Source of the DNA: Olleya namhaensis
Lineage (GTDB): Bacteria; Bacteroidota; Bacteroidia; Flavobacteriales; Flavobacteriaceae
Assembly: GCF_900114005.1 (NCBI RefSeq)
Contig: NZ_FORM01000002.1
Location: forward strand, 186,001 to 250,000
Length of the DNA stretch: 64,000 bases
Direction of reading: 5' to 3'
Part shown: positions 26,638 through 34,202 of the stretch, piece by piece
How positions within the stretch are numbered: position 1 is the stretch's first letter
Layout: each line of letters begins with the position of its first letter
The notes under the pieces: generated by a model
The model's database searches: none
What the model saw: only the letters and a program-made list of their open reading frames with translations
Told to the model about the DNA's origin: nothing
Program-made: the position numbers and the translations under genes

Positions 26638-27600
26638 ATGTCAGTTTTAGTATATACAGAATCAGAAAACGGAGCCTTTAAAAAAACAGCTCTAGAAGTA
26701 GCATCTTATGCAAAAGCAGTTGCAGACCAAATGGGAACAACTGTAACAGCTATAACAGTTAATGCAAATGATGTTTCAGAATTAGGACAATACGGAGTAG
26801 ATAAGGTATTAAAAATATCAGATGCTTCTTTAAATAACTTTAATGCAAAATCTTATGCTTCTGCAATTGCACAAGCAGCAAAAAACGAAGATGCTAAAGT
26901 TGTAATAGTAAGTCAAAGTGCAGATAGCAAATATTTAGCACCTATATTATCAGTAGCTTTAGAAGCTGGTTACGCCTCTAATGTTATGGAAGCGCCATCA
27001 TCTACCGCTCCTTTTACAGTAAAACGTACAGCATTTACAAACAAAGCGTTTAATTTAACTACAATTGATACAGATGTAAAAATTGTTGGTGTTTCTAATA
27101 ACTCTTTTGGATTAGTAGAAAAAAGTGCTAGCGCTGCTGCGGAAGATTTTGCACCAAGCTTACCTGCTACAGGAGTAACTGTAGAGTCTGTAGATAAAGC
27201 AACAGACAAAGTAACTATTGCTGATGCTGAAATAGTAGTATCTGCAGGACGTGGAATGAAAGGACCAGAAAACTGGGGAATGATTGAAGAGTTAGCAGAT
27301 GTTTTAGGAGCAGCAACAGCATGTTCTAAACCCGTATCTGACTTAGGATGGAGACCACACAGTGAGCACGTTGGACAAACAGGAAAACCAGTAGCATCAA
27401 ACTTATATATTGCAATCGGAATCTCTGGTGCAATACAACATTTAGCAGGTATTAATGCCTCTAAAGTAAAAGTGGTTATTAACACAGATCCAGAAGCACC
27501 TTTCTTTAAAGCAGCAGATTATGGAGTTGTTGGAGATGCTTTTGAAGTGGTACCACAATTAATAGAAAAGTTAAAAGCATTTAAGGCAGCAAACGCCTAA
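26638..27600 (+). CDS. etfA: Electron transfer flavoprotein, alpha subunit
   Basis: A 320-residue EtfA with the N-terminal adenine-nucleotide alpha-hydrolase-like fold and the C-terminal FAD domain. FAD-site motifs are intact: VSAGRGMKGPENW, LGAATACSKPVSDLGW, HVGQTGKPVASNLYIAIGISGAIQH and INTDPEAPFFKAADYGVVGD. It partners with EtfB. It ends in a large hairpin that separates it from the bifunctional nuclease gene. Confidence 0.96.
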   Translation: MSVLVYTESENGAFKKTALEVASYAKAVADQMGTTVTAITVNANDVSELGQYGVDKVLKISDASLNNFNAKSYASAIAQAAKNEDAKVVIVSQSADSKYLAPILSVALEAGYASNVMEAPSSTAPFTVKRTAFTNKAFNLTTIDTDVKIVGVSNNSFGLVEKSASAAAEDFAPSLPATGVTVESVDKATDKVTIADAEIVVSAGRGMKGPENWGMIEELADVLGAATACSKPVSDLGWRPHSEHVGQTGKPVASNLYIAIGISGAIQHLAGINASKVKVVINTDPEAPFFKAADYGVVGDAFEVVPQLIEKLKAFKAANA

Positions 27601-27626
27601 GTTTTTATAAAATTAAGTTCTTATTA

Positions 27627-27708
27627 ACAAAGGACTGTTTAAATTATGTACAAAAACTACTTATCGTAGTTTGGTAAAGTCCTAATTTAAACGGTTCTTT
27701 GTTTTTTA
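27627..27708 (+). terminator. Large hairpin terminator between etfA and the bifunctional nuclease gene
   Basis: A 20-base arm at 27627-27646 pairs with 27683-27702 through all positions if two G-U pairs are allowed, and a TTTTTT run follows. Inside sits a second hairpin AAACTAC/GTAGTTT. The AGGACT of the outer arm is also complementary to an inner AGTCCT at 27677-27682, so two folds compete. The next gene starts only 7 bases after the T-run. Confidence 0.75.
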
Positions 27709-27714
27709 TACACT

Positions 27715-28323
27715 ATGAGTTTAGTCCGATTAAATATAAAAGGTATTTCTTACAGCCAAACACAAAATGGTGCGTATGCACTTATTCTAAACGAAGTTGA
27801 TGGCGATCGTAAATTACCAATTGTTATTGGTGCTTTTGAAGCGCAGTCTATTGCTATAGCATTAGAAAAAGAAATTAGACCACCAAGACCACTCACCCAC
27901 GACCTATTTAAAAACTTTGCAGATCGTTTTGATATTGTGGTTAAACAAGTTATTATTCATAAATTAGTAGATGGTGTATTTTACTCCTCTTTAATTTGCG
28001 AGCGCGATAAAATCGAAGAAATTATTGATGCTAGAACTAGCGATGCTATTGCATTAGCCTTACGTTTTAAAGCGCCAATTTTTACATATAAAAACATACT
28101 GGACAAAGCCGGAATATACCTAAAGGTTGACCCTACACAAGAAAATGATCCAGATAACATCCTTGTTGAAGATATAATAAACGAAGAGTTTGAATTAGAA
28201 GACGAACAAGACGATTATTTTTCTAAAACAACAGAAGAACTACACAACCTTTTAGACGAAGCTGTAACTAATGAAGATTACGAAAAAGCAGCTAAAATCA
28301 GAGATGAAATCTCTAAACGATAA
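27715..28323 (+). CDS. Bifunctional nuclease domain protein with C-terminal UVR motif
   Basis: 202 residues. The BFN domain (DUF151, about residues 1-135) shows LPIVIGAFEAQSIAIALE, PRPLTHDL and DARTSDAIALALRF. A UvrB/UvrC-type UVR coiled hairpin lies near the end (LHNLLDEAVTNEDYEKAAKI), linked by an acidic stretch. Plant BFN members degrade DNA and RNA; bacterial roles are not settled. It ends 10 bases before the nucleoside transporter, so the two are likely co-transcribed. Confidence 0.88.
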   Translation: MSLVRLNIKGISYSQTQNGAYALILNEVDGDRKLPIVIGAFEAQSIAIALEKEIRPPRPLTHDLFKNFADRFDIVVKQVIIHKLVDGVFYSSLICERDKIEEIIDARTSDAIALALRFKAPIFTYKNILDKAGIYLKVDPTQENDPDNILVEDIINEEFELEDEQDDYFSKTTEELHNLLDEAVTNEDYEKAAKIRDEISKR

Positions 28324-28333
28324 TCCCTTTACA

Positions 28334-30022
28334 ATGAAATATTTTATACTTGCTATTCTAGCGACTTTAACGAGCATTACATCTACCTATGCTCAGGATA
28401 TTGAAAAAGAATGGCAGCTTGAAGCAGGTCAAACTAAATTAGACTCGACAAGTTTAGACTTATCTGATAAAGATGTACTAACCATTAAAGATGGTAGTTT
28501 TAATCATAACAATTTATTTGGAGACTATTTATTTCAAAACAATGTACTAGTATTTTATTATGATACACCTAGCGATGTTTCTCAACGTTTAAAAGTACAA
28601 ACCTTAACAGATTCTACTTTAGTTTTCAAACAAAAAGAAAACATTTATTCGTTTAAAATAAAAGAAAAAACAGCTGCGCAACTTGCAGTATCTGAAGCTA
28701 ACAAAATAATACCTAGTGGTGGTTTTTCTGTAACTAGTCTATGGAGAGGTGCTTTAGGAATGGTTGCTTTATTATTTATTTCATTTTTATTTAGTAGCAA
28801 CAGAAAAGCTATCGATTGGAAAATTGTAGTGATTGGTTTAGCCTTTCAGTTACTAATTGCAATTGGGGTTTTAAAAGTTGATTTTATAAAAACAGCATTC
28901 GAATTTATTGGAGGTCTATTTATAAGTGTTTTAGATTTTACTAGAGCCGGAAGTAAATTTTTATTCGAAGGATTAGTGGTTGATATGGATACTTTCGGAT
29001 TTATTTTCGCTTTCCAAGTATTACCAACTATCATTTTCTTTTCTGCATTAACTTCTTTATTATTTTATCTAGGTATTATCCAAAGAGTAGTAAAAGCTAT
29101 GGCTTGGTTATTATCAAAAGCGCTTAAAATTTCTGGAGCAGAAAGCTTAAGTGTTGCAGGAAATATCTTTTTAGGACAAACAGAAGCGCCATTACTTATT
29201 AAAGCTTACTTAGAAAAAATGACTAAATCAGAAATGCTTTTAGTTATGATTGGAGGTATGGCAACAGTAGCAGGAGCAGTACTTGCTGCATATATTGGCT
29301 TTTTAGGTGGTGATGATGAAGTGTTACGTTTATTTTACGCTAAGCATTTATTAGCAGCTTCCGTAATGGCAGCTCCTGGTGCCATAGTTATTTCAAAAAT
29401 ATTATTTCCTCAAACAGAAGAGGTAAATACAGATGTAGAAGTCTCTCAAGACAAAATAGGTTCTAACATATTAGACGCTATAGCCAACGGTACAACTGAA
29501 GGTTTAAAACTAGCTGTTAATGTTGGAGCAATGCTATTAGTATTTGTTGCTTTTATAGCCATGTTAAATGGTATTTTAGGTTGGGTTGGAGATGTTACTA
29601 ACCTAAACGCCTGGATTGCTTTAAACACAAGTTATAAAGCTTTATCTCTAGAACTTATATTGGGTTACATCTTTGCACCACTAATGTGGTTAATAGGTGT
29701 CGCACAAGCAGATATGGCACTTATGGGGCAACTATTAGGTATTAAATTAGCTGCAAGTGAATTTGTAGGTTACATACAATTAGCAGAACTTAAAAATGTA
29801 GCTAATGCAACACACTTATCTTATGAGAAGTCAATAATTATGGCAACTTATATGCTTTGTGGTTTTGCTAACTTTGCCTCTATTGGAATTCAAATTGGAG
29901 GTATTGGATCTTTAGCGCCAGGACAACGTAAAACCTTGTCTAAATTCGGGATGAAAGCACTACTTGGAGGTACTATAGCATCACTAATATCTGCAACTAT
30001 TGCAGGTATGATTATTGGATAA
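28334..30022 (+). CDS. Concentrative nucleoside transporter (CNT/NupC family) with exported N-terminal domain
   Basis: 562 residues from the ATG at 28334, which gives a clean signal peptide (MKYFILAILATLTSITSTYA); an upstream in-frame ATG at 28271 overlaps the previous gene. About 110 residues follow that look like a small beta-rich periplasmic domain. The transporter then runs from about residue 140, with LWRGALGMVALL, the gate domain VLPTIIFFSALTSLLFYLG, GNIFLGQTEAPLLIKAYL and the C-terminal CGFANFASIGIQIGGIG. It imports nucleosides with Na+ or H+. The family is usually near 400 residues, so the N-terminal part is an addition. Confidence 0.9.
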   Translation: MKYFILAILATLTSITSTYAQDIEKEWQLEAGQTKLDSTSLDLSDKDVLTIKDGSFNHNNLFGDYLFQNNVLVFYYDTPSDVSQRLKVQTLTDSTLVFKQKENIYSFKIKEKTAAQLAVSEANKIIPSGGFSVTSLWRGALGMVALLFISFLFSSNRKAIDWKIVVIGLAFQLLIAIGVLKVDFIKTAFEFIGGLFISVLDFTRAGSKFLFEGLVVDMDTFGFIFAFQVLPTIIFFSALTSLLFYLGIIQRVVKAMAWLLSKALKISGAESLSVAGNIFLGQTEAPLLIKAYLEKMTKSEMLLVMIGGMATVAGAVLAAYIGFLGGDDEVLRLFYAKHLLAASVMAAPGAIVISKILFPQTEEVNTDVEVSQDKIGSNILDAIANGTTEGLKLAVNVGAMLLVFVAFIAMLNGILGWVGDVTNLNAWIALNTSYKALSLELILGYIFAPLMWLIGVAQADMALMGQLLGIKLAASEFVGYIQLAELKNVANATHLSYEKSIIMATYMLCGFANFASIGIQIGGIGSLAPGQRKTLSKFGMKALLGGTIASLISATIAGMIIG

Positions 30023-30065
30023 TAATCACTAGAATTTCAGATATTTTATTTTAACAAAAAAATAC

Positions 30066-30106
30066 TTAAAAGCTCATATTAAACAAATAATATGAGCTTT
30101 TAAATT
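30066..30106 (+). terminator. Rho-independent terminator after the nucleoside transporter
   Basis: A perfect 16-bp stem TTAAAAGCTCATATTA/TAATATGAGCTTTTAA with a 6-base loop, 43 bases after the stop. Confidence 0.9.
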
Positions 30107-30168
30107 TTAAAATATCAAAAACAAACTTCAATATATTTCGAGCAATCCAAAATTAAAATTGTTTTTAT

Positions 30169-30176
30169 TAATTTTG
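30169..30176 (+). promoter_or_regulatory. -7 promoter element of thyA
   Basis: TAATTTTG is an exact TAnnTTTG match, which would give a leader of about 70 bases before the thyA ATG. Confidence 0.4.
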
Positions 30177-30252
30177 CTGAAATAGTTTATAGTAAAAATT
30201 ATAGTAACTAACACTTAATTAAAAACATTCTGCCATCACAGAACTACACTAT

Positions 30253-31077
30253 ATGAAACAATATCACGACTTAGTTAAGCACATATTAGAACATGGAAAC
30301 GAAAAAGGAGACCGTACAGGCACTGGAACAAAAAGCGTTTTTGGTTATCAAATGCGTTTTGACTTAAGTAAAGGTTTCCCGATGTTAACAACCAAGAAAC
30401 TACACTTAAAATCTATTATTTATGAGTTACTTTGGTTTTTAAAAGGAGATACAAACATCAACTACCTTACTGAAAATGGCGTTAAAATATGGAATTCTTG
30501 GGCTGATGAAAATGGTGATTTAGGACCTGTTTACGGACACCAATGGAGAAATTGGAATAGTGATGAGATTGACCAAATTAAAGACGTTATAGACACCTTA
30601 AAAAACAATCCTAATAGTAGACGTATGTTAGTGTCTGCATGGAACCCGTCTGTTTTACCTGACAATTCCAAAAGTTTTTCTGAGAATGTTGCTAATGGAA
30701 AAGCTGCATTACCACCGTGTCATGCCTTTTTCCAGTTTTACGTAGCAGATGGCAAATTATCTTGCCAACTATACCAACGTAGTGCAGATACGTTTTTAGG
30801 AGTCCCTTTTAATATTGCTTCTTATGCCTTGTTTACTATGATGATAGCACAAGTTTGTGGTTATGAAGCTGGTGATTTTATACACACTTTTGGAGATGCA
30901 CATATTTATAGCAACCATTTTGAGCAACTGGAATTACAACTATCTAGAGATGTAAGACCATTACCAACAATGACAATTAATCCTGATGTAAAGGATATTT
31001 TTGATTTTAAATTTGAAGATTTCAAATTAGAAAACTATAACCCACACCCGCATATCAAAGGTGCTGTGGCAGTTTAA
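30253..31077 (+). CDS. thyA: Thymidylate synthase
   Basis: A 274-residue ThyA. It methylates dUMP to dTMP with methylene-THF, producing dihydrofolate. The catalytic Cys156 is in [12 protein letters not shown]; the phosphate-binding [11 protein letters not shown] near the N-terminus, NSRRM, and the dUMP site [18 protein letters not shown] are all intact. A dihydrofolate reductase fusion gene that would recycle the product lies 620 bases downstream. Confidence 0.97.
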   Translation: MKQYHDLVKHILEHGNEKGDRTGTGTKSVFGYQMRFDLSKGFPMLTTKKLHLKSIIYELLWFLKGDTNINYLTENGVKIWNSWADENGDLGPVYGHQWRNWNSDEIDQIKDVIDTLKNNPNSRRMLVSAWNPSVLPDNSKSFSENVANGKAALPPCHAFFQFYVADGKLSCQLYQRSADTFLGVPFNIASYALFTMMIAQVCGYEAGDFIHTFGDAHIYSNHFEQLELQLSRDVRPLPTMTINPDVKDIFDFKFEDFKLENYNPHPHIKGAVAV

Positions 31078-31100
31078 ACAGTATCCTTTTAATTACAAAA

Positions 31101-31137
31101 ACAAATAGAGCGCTTAATAACTAAGCGCTCTATTTGT
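31101..31137. terminator. Bidirectional terminator between thyA and the CBM48-like gene
   Basis: A perfect 16-bp stem ACAAATAGAGCGCTTA/TAAGCGCTCTATTTGT with a 5-base loop, standing between two convergent genes. Confidence 0.9.
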
Positions 31138-31139
31138 TT

Positions 31140-31436
31140 TTATAAGTTTATCACACTATTATCTGCAGCAGCATAATCATTCCAAGCATACCCATCTGCT
31201 TCCACGTCATTCTGCCATTGTCCATCAACAACGTATTTAAACTCGTAAGCCTGACCTGCTTCTAGGTTTACAGTCCCTTTAAAGGTTCCGTTTTTTAACT
31301 TTTTTAATGGTTCTGCTTCAGTATTCCATTCATTCCAATTACCTGCAACAGTAACTTGCTTTGCTTCTGCTGCCGGAACAGTAAAAGTTACTTTACAAAC
31401 TGGTTTACTTTTCAAAAATTGTTTCTTAATAGCCAT
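31140..31436 (-). CDS. Isoamylase early-set (CBM48/AMPK-type) domain protein
   Basis: A single 98-residue carbohydrate-binding-like beta-sandwich of the glycogen-recognition type: VTVAGNWNEWNTEAEPLKKLKNG, YEFKYVVDGQWQNDVEADGY. No signal peptide, so it is cytosolic. Stand-alone domains like this are common in flavobacteria; the ligand is presumed to be an alpha-glucan, but this is inference. An exact -7 box lies upstream at 31458-31465. Confidence 0.85.
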   Translation of the reverse strand: MAIKKQFLKSKPVCKVTFTVPAAEAKQVTVAGNWNEWNTEAEPLKKLKNGTFKGTVNLEAGQAYEFKYVVDGQWQNDVEADGYAWNDYAAADNSVINL

Positions 31437-31457
31437 AATATAAGTGTTTTAAAGATT

Positions 31458-31465
31458 CAAAATTA
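31458..31465 (-). promoter_or_regulatory. -7 promoter element of the CBM48-like gene
   Basis: TAATTTTG on the minus strand, an exact TAnnTTTG match, 21 bases before the ATG. Confidence 0.5.
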
Positions 31466-31576
31466 GATAAGATTTTTTCAGCCATCAAAATAAAAAATAA
31501 CTAATTTTAAACTTTTATGAGATTATTAAAATTACTGCCTAAAAACATCTATTTCGTTAATTTAATGGCAATAAAT

Positions 31577-31593
31577 TGTTAATATTATTAACA
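31577..31593. promoter_or_regulatory. 17-bp palindrome upstream of the DHFR fusion gene
   Basis: TGTTAATATTATTAACA has perfect 8-bp arms around a central T and lies 105 bases before the DHFR fusion start. It could be an operator, though AT-only arms also arise by chance in this DNA. Confidence 0.3.
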
Positions 31594-31698
31594 CAAAAAC
31601 AGCTGTAAACAATTGATAATCAAACTATATCGATTTCGTCTACAAATATTAAAAGCAAATCTCATAAATTCATTAACTTTACATAATAATAGCGACCT

Positions 31699-32610
31699 AT
31701 GTTCGGAATAAAGAAAAAAGAAAAACCTCAAATAGATAAAGAGCAATTAGAATTAATTAAAAATGCTCAGCGTAGAATTAAGCAAAAAAAGCGTTTGTAT
31801 GCGCATTTTGTAATCTTCTTAATTGGTGCTGTATTTTTAATAGTAGCAAACACCGTTTTAGGAATAGGAAAAGAAACCAAATTTTTTGGAATTGATTGGT
31901 TTGTATTTGCTATTATGGCTTGGCTGTTTTTCTTTTTATATCATTTATTTAGTGTCTTTGTAACTTCAAAATTTATGGGTAAAGAATGGGAAGAACAACA
32001 ATTAGCAAAACTAGTCACTAAGCAGAAGGTCAGAATTGAAAAATTAAAACTACAAGTGGAGAAAGAAGATTTAACACTTGCAAAAAGTGAAGTTTTTAAA
32101 GCACAACAAACTAAAGCGATTAACAATCTAACCATGATTGTTGCTGCAGGTGAGAATAATGAAATTGGTAAAAACAACGATTTAATTTGGCATTTACGTG
32201 ATGATTTAAAGCGCTTTAAAGCACTAACTTCTGGTCATCATATAATCATGGGACGCAAGACATTTGAGAGCTTTCCAAAGCCATTACCTAACCGTACACA
32301 TATTGTAATTTCAAGACAGTCTGACTATAAAGTACCTGAAGGTGTTATTGTAGTAAACAATATAGAAGCTGCTATTGCCTTAGCTAAAGATGATGCACAA
32401 CCATTTATTATTGGGGGTGGAGAAATTTACAAACTAGCTATGCCCTATGCTTCTAAACTTGAATTAACTCGTGTACATTCAAATTTTGATGCAGACACAT
32501 TCTTTCCGGAGATTGATCTATCTGTTTGGAAAGAAACTGCAAATACCTTTCATACAAAAGACGAAAACCATGACTTTGAGTTTTCATTTGTAACTTATCA
32601 AAGAGATTAA
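31699..32610 (+). CDS. folA: 2TM-domain / dihydrofolate reductase fusion
   Basis: 303 residues with two parts. Residues about 10-95 form a 2TM domain: basic start, membrane helices near 35-57 and 62-90. A Lys/Glu-rich probable coiled coil (about 95-140) follows. Residues 143-303 are a complete DHFR: TMIVAAGENNEIGKNNDLIWHLRDDLKRFK with the catalytic acid in WHLRDDL, IIMGRKTFESFPKPLPNRTH, and FIIGGGEIYKLA. It reduces dihydrofolate, a product of the nearby ThyA. The architecture would tether DHFR to the inner membrane. There is no internal frameshift or stop at the junction. Confidence 0.92.
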   Translation: MFGIKKKEKPQIDKEQLELIKNAQRRIKQKKRLYAHFVIFLIGAVFLIVANTVLGIGKETKFFGIDWFVFAIMAWLFFFLYHLFSVFVTSKFMGKEWEEQQLAKLVTKQKVRIEKLKLQVEKEDLTLAKSEVFKAQQTKAINNLTMIVAAGENNEIGKNNDLIWHLRDDLKRFKALTSGHHIIMGRKTFESFPKPLPNRTHIVISRQSDYKVPEGVIVVNNIEAAIALAKDDAQPFIIGGGEIYKLAMPYASKLELTRVHSNFDADTFFPEIDLSVWKETANTFHTKDENHDFEFSFVTYQRD

Positions 32611-32670
32611 TTCACTCTAAAATTTAATTTAAAAAAAGGGTAATCTAACTTTAGTTTAAATTTAACACCA

Positions 32671-32698
32671 AAAACATACCTCTTAGTATCTTTTAAAT
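32671..32698. promoter_or_regulatory. TetR operator copy 1, upstream of the TetR gene
   Basis: AAAACATAC-6 bases-GTATCTTTT is an inverted repeat with one mismatch, ending just before the TACATTTG -7 box at 32700-32707. Together with the trailing AAAT it matches copy 2 (33328-33355) at 24 of 28 positions. Binding here would block the promoter, so self-repression is inferred. Confidence 0.65.
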
Positions 32699-32699
32699 A

Positions 32700-32707
32700 T
32701 ACATTTG
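32700..32707 (+). promoter_or_regulatory. -7 promoter element of the TetR gene
   Basis: TACATTTG, an exact TAnnTTTG match, ends 4 bases before the ATG at 32712. This predicts a leaderless or nearly leaderless transcript. Confidence 0.55.
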
Positions 32708-32711
32708 TAAC

Positions 32712-33314
32712 ATGTTGCAAAACGAAAAATCAGAACTTACCAAACAAATAATCTTAGACAAGTCGTTTACATTATTTTACGAAAATGGTTTTAAAACCAC
32801 TAGCGTAGATAAGATAATGAAAGCAACAAAGTTGACTAAAGGTGCTTTTTATCATCATTACAAAAACAAAAAAGAACTTGGGCTAGCAGTCATAAGTCTA
32901 AAAGTGCAACAACGTGTTTACAAAGGTATGATTACACCATTGTACCAATCTGGTAATGCTTTACAGATTTTAGAGACTACGTTTTTAGACCGCTTAAAAT
33001 CCTTTCCAGTTTACGACAAACAGCATGGTTGTCCCATGAATAATTTTATAAATGAAGTTGGTGATCTTGAAGTTGCCTACCAATTAGCTTTACGACGTAT
33101 TATTGAAGATTGGAAAGCGGCATTAATAACCTTAATAGATAGAGGGCAAAAAGAAAACACCATTAGTAAAACACTGTCAAGTAAAGCTATAGCCGTGTAT
33201 TTAATAAGTGCTTTTGAAGGGATACGTGGCATTAGAAAACTGTATGATACTGATGATATTCTAGACCAATATATCGATGGATTATCGTTATACCTAAAAC
33301 AAATTAAAGCGTAA
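32712..33314 (+). CDS. TetR/AcrR family transcriptional regulator
   Basis: 200 residues. The N-terminal TetR helix-turn-helix is clear (TTSVDKIMKATKLTKGAFYHHYKNKKELG). The C-terminal ligand domain contains YDKQHGCPMNNFINEV, in the place where NemR/AcuR-type regulators carry GCL(L/V)GN and where NemR senses electrophiles by a cysteine. The next two genes encode a HAD-type dehalogenase and an SDR oxidoreductase. Matching operators in front of this gene and of the dehalogenase gene suggest local repression of all three. The inducer is unknown; a reactive or halogenated compound is speculation from the targets. Confidence 0.9.
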   Translation: MLQNEKSELTKQIILDKSFTLFYENGFKTTSVDKIMKATKLTKGAFYHHYKNKKELGLAVISLKVQQRVYKGMITPLYQSGNALQILETTFLDRLKSFPVYDKQHGCPMNNFINEVGDLEVAYQLALRRIIEDWKAALITLIDRGQKENTISKTLSSKAIAVYLISAFEGIRGIRKLYDTDDILDQYIDGLSLYLKQIKA

Positions 33315-33327
33315 TTTTTTTTAAAAC

Positions 33328-33355
33328 AAAACATACCATGTAGTATGTTTTAAAT
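33328..33355. promoter_or_regulatory. TetR operator copy 2, upstream of the HAD dehalogenase gene
   Basis: AAAACATAC and GTATGTTTT are perfect 9-bp inverted arms around CATGTA, followed by the AAAT also present at copy 1. It ends 8 bases before the dehalogenase start, so a bound repressor would cover the start region. Confidence 0.7.
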
Positions 33356-33363
33356 AATTATAT

Positions 33364-34164
33364 ATGAAGAAAGAACAAAACAAAAGAAGAGATTTTATTA
33401 AAAAGGCAGCATTAGCAAGTTTAGTAGCGCCCCACCTAGCCTTCTCAACATCAACTAAAAATACACAAGACACTATAACAATAGCCCAAAGACCTAAAGT
33501 TTTATTTTTTGATGTCAACGAGACGTTATTAGATCTTACCGCTATGAAAGATAGTGTGGGGCAAGTGTTAGGTGGCCGAAAAGATTTATTATCCCTTTGG
33601 TTTACAACCATGTTACAATACTCCTTAGTAAGTACAGTTGGAAACCAATATAACGATTTTGGTATTATAGGTGCTGCTGCCCTACAAATGGTAGCTGCCA
33701 ACAACGGAATTACGTTAACCGAAGCACAAGCTAAAGCTTCTATCCTAGGCCCTATAAGATCATTACCAGCACATCCTGAAGTAAAAGCTAGTTTACAAAA
33801 ATTAAAGGATGCAGGTTACAAATTGGTATCTTTTACAAACTCTTCTAATAAAGGTGTAGAAACACAATTTAAAAACTCAGGCTTATTAAATTATTTTGAC
33901 GAAAGATTAAGTGTAGAAGACATCGGTAAATTTAAACCACACGTAGATGCTTACATTTGGGCCGCAAGAAAAATGCAAATAAAACCTGAAGAATGCCTGT
34001 TAGTTGCTGCCCATGGTTGGGATATTGCAGGAGCACTTTGGGCCAATTGGCGTGGCGCATTTATTAGTAGACCAGGAGCACAATTATATCCATTAGCAGA
34101 AAAGCCCGAAATTATAGCCTCAGATTTAGCTTTAATTACAGATCAATTAATAGCTTTAAAATAA
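33364..34164 (+). CDS. HAD-superfamily haloacid dehalogenase type II with Tat signal
   Basis: 266 residues. The N-terminus carries a twin-arginine signal (KRRDFIKKAALASLVAP), so the folded enzyme is probably exported to the periplasm. The HAD core follows: nucleophile motif FFDVNETLLDL, VSFTNSSNKG (motif II), KFKPHVDAY (motif III Lys) and LLVAAHGWDIAGALWANWRG (motif IV). Type II enzymes remove halide from 2-haloacids by an aspartyl ester; the true substrate is not known. It lies between the TetR gene and an SDR gene, behind an operator shared with the former. Confidence 0.87.
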   Translation: MKKEQNKRRDFIKKAALASLVAPHLAFSTSTKNTQDTITIAQRPKVLFFDVNETLLDLTAMKDSVGQVLGGRKDLLSLWFTTMLQYSLVSTVGNQYNDFGIIGAAALQMVAANNGITLTEAQAKASILGPIRSLPAHPEVKASLQKLKDAGYKLVSFTNSSNKGVETQFKNSGLLNYFDERLSVEDIGKFKPHVDAYIWAARKMQIKPEECLLVAAHGWDIAGALWANWRGAFISRPGAQLYPLAEKPEIIASDLALITDQLIALK

Positions 34165-34202
34165 GTATCATCCTAAATTAATAATTCATAATACCAAAAC
34201 AC

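Noticed and set aside
26970-27485. A 171-codon open frame on the minus strand inside etfA
   Set aside because: It lies wholly antisense to a strongly conserved gene, has no family features and has a composition that mirrors the etfA codons.
28271-28333. Upstream in-frame start of the nucleoside transporter
   Set aside because: It would overlap the end of the nuclease gene by 53 bases and put 21 polar residues before a clean signal peptide.
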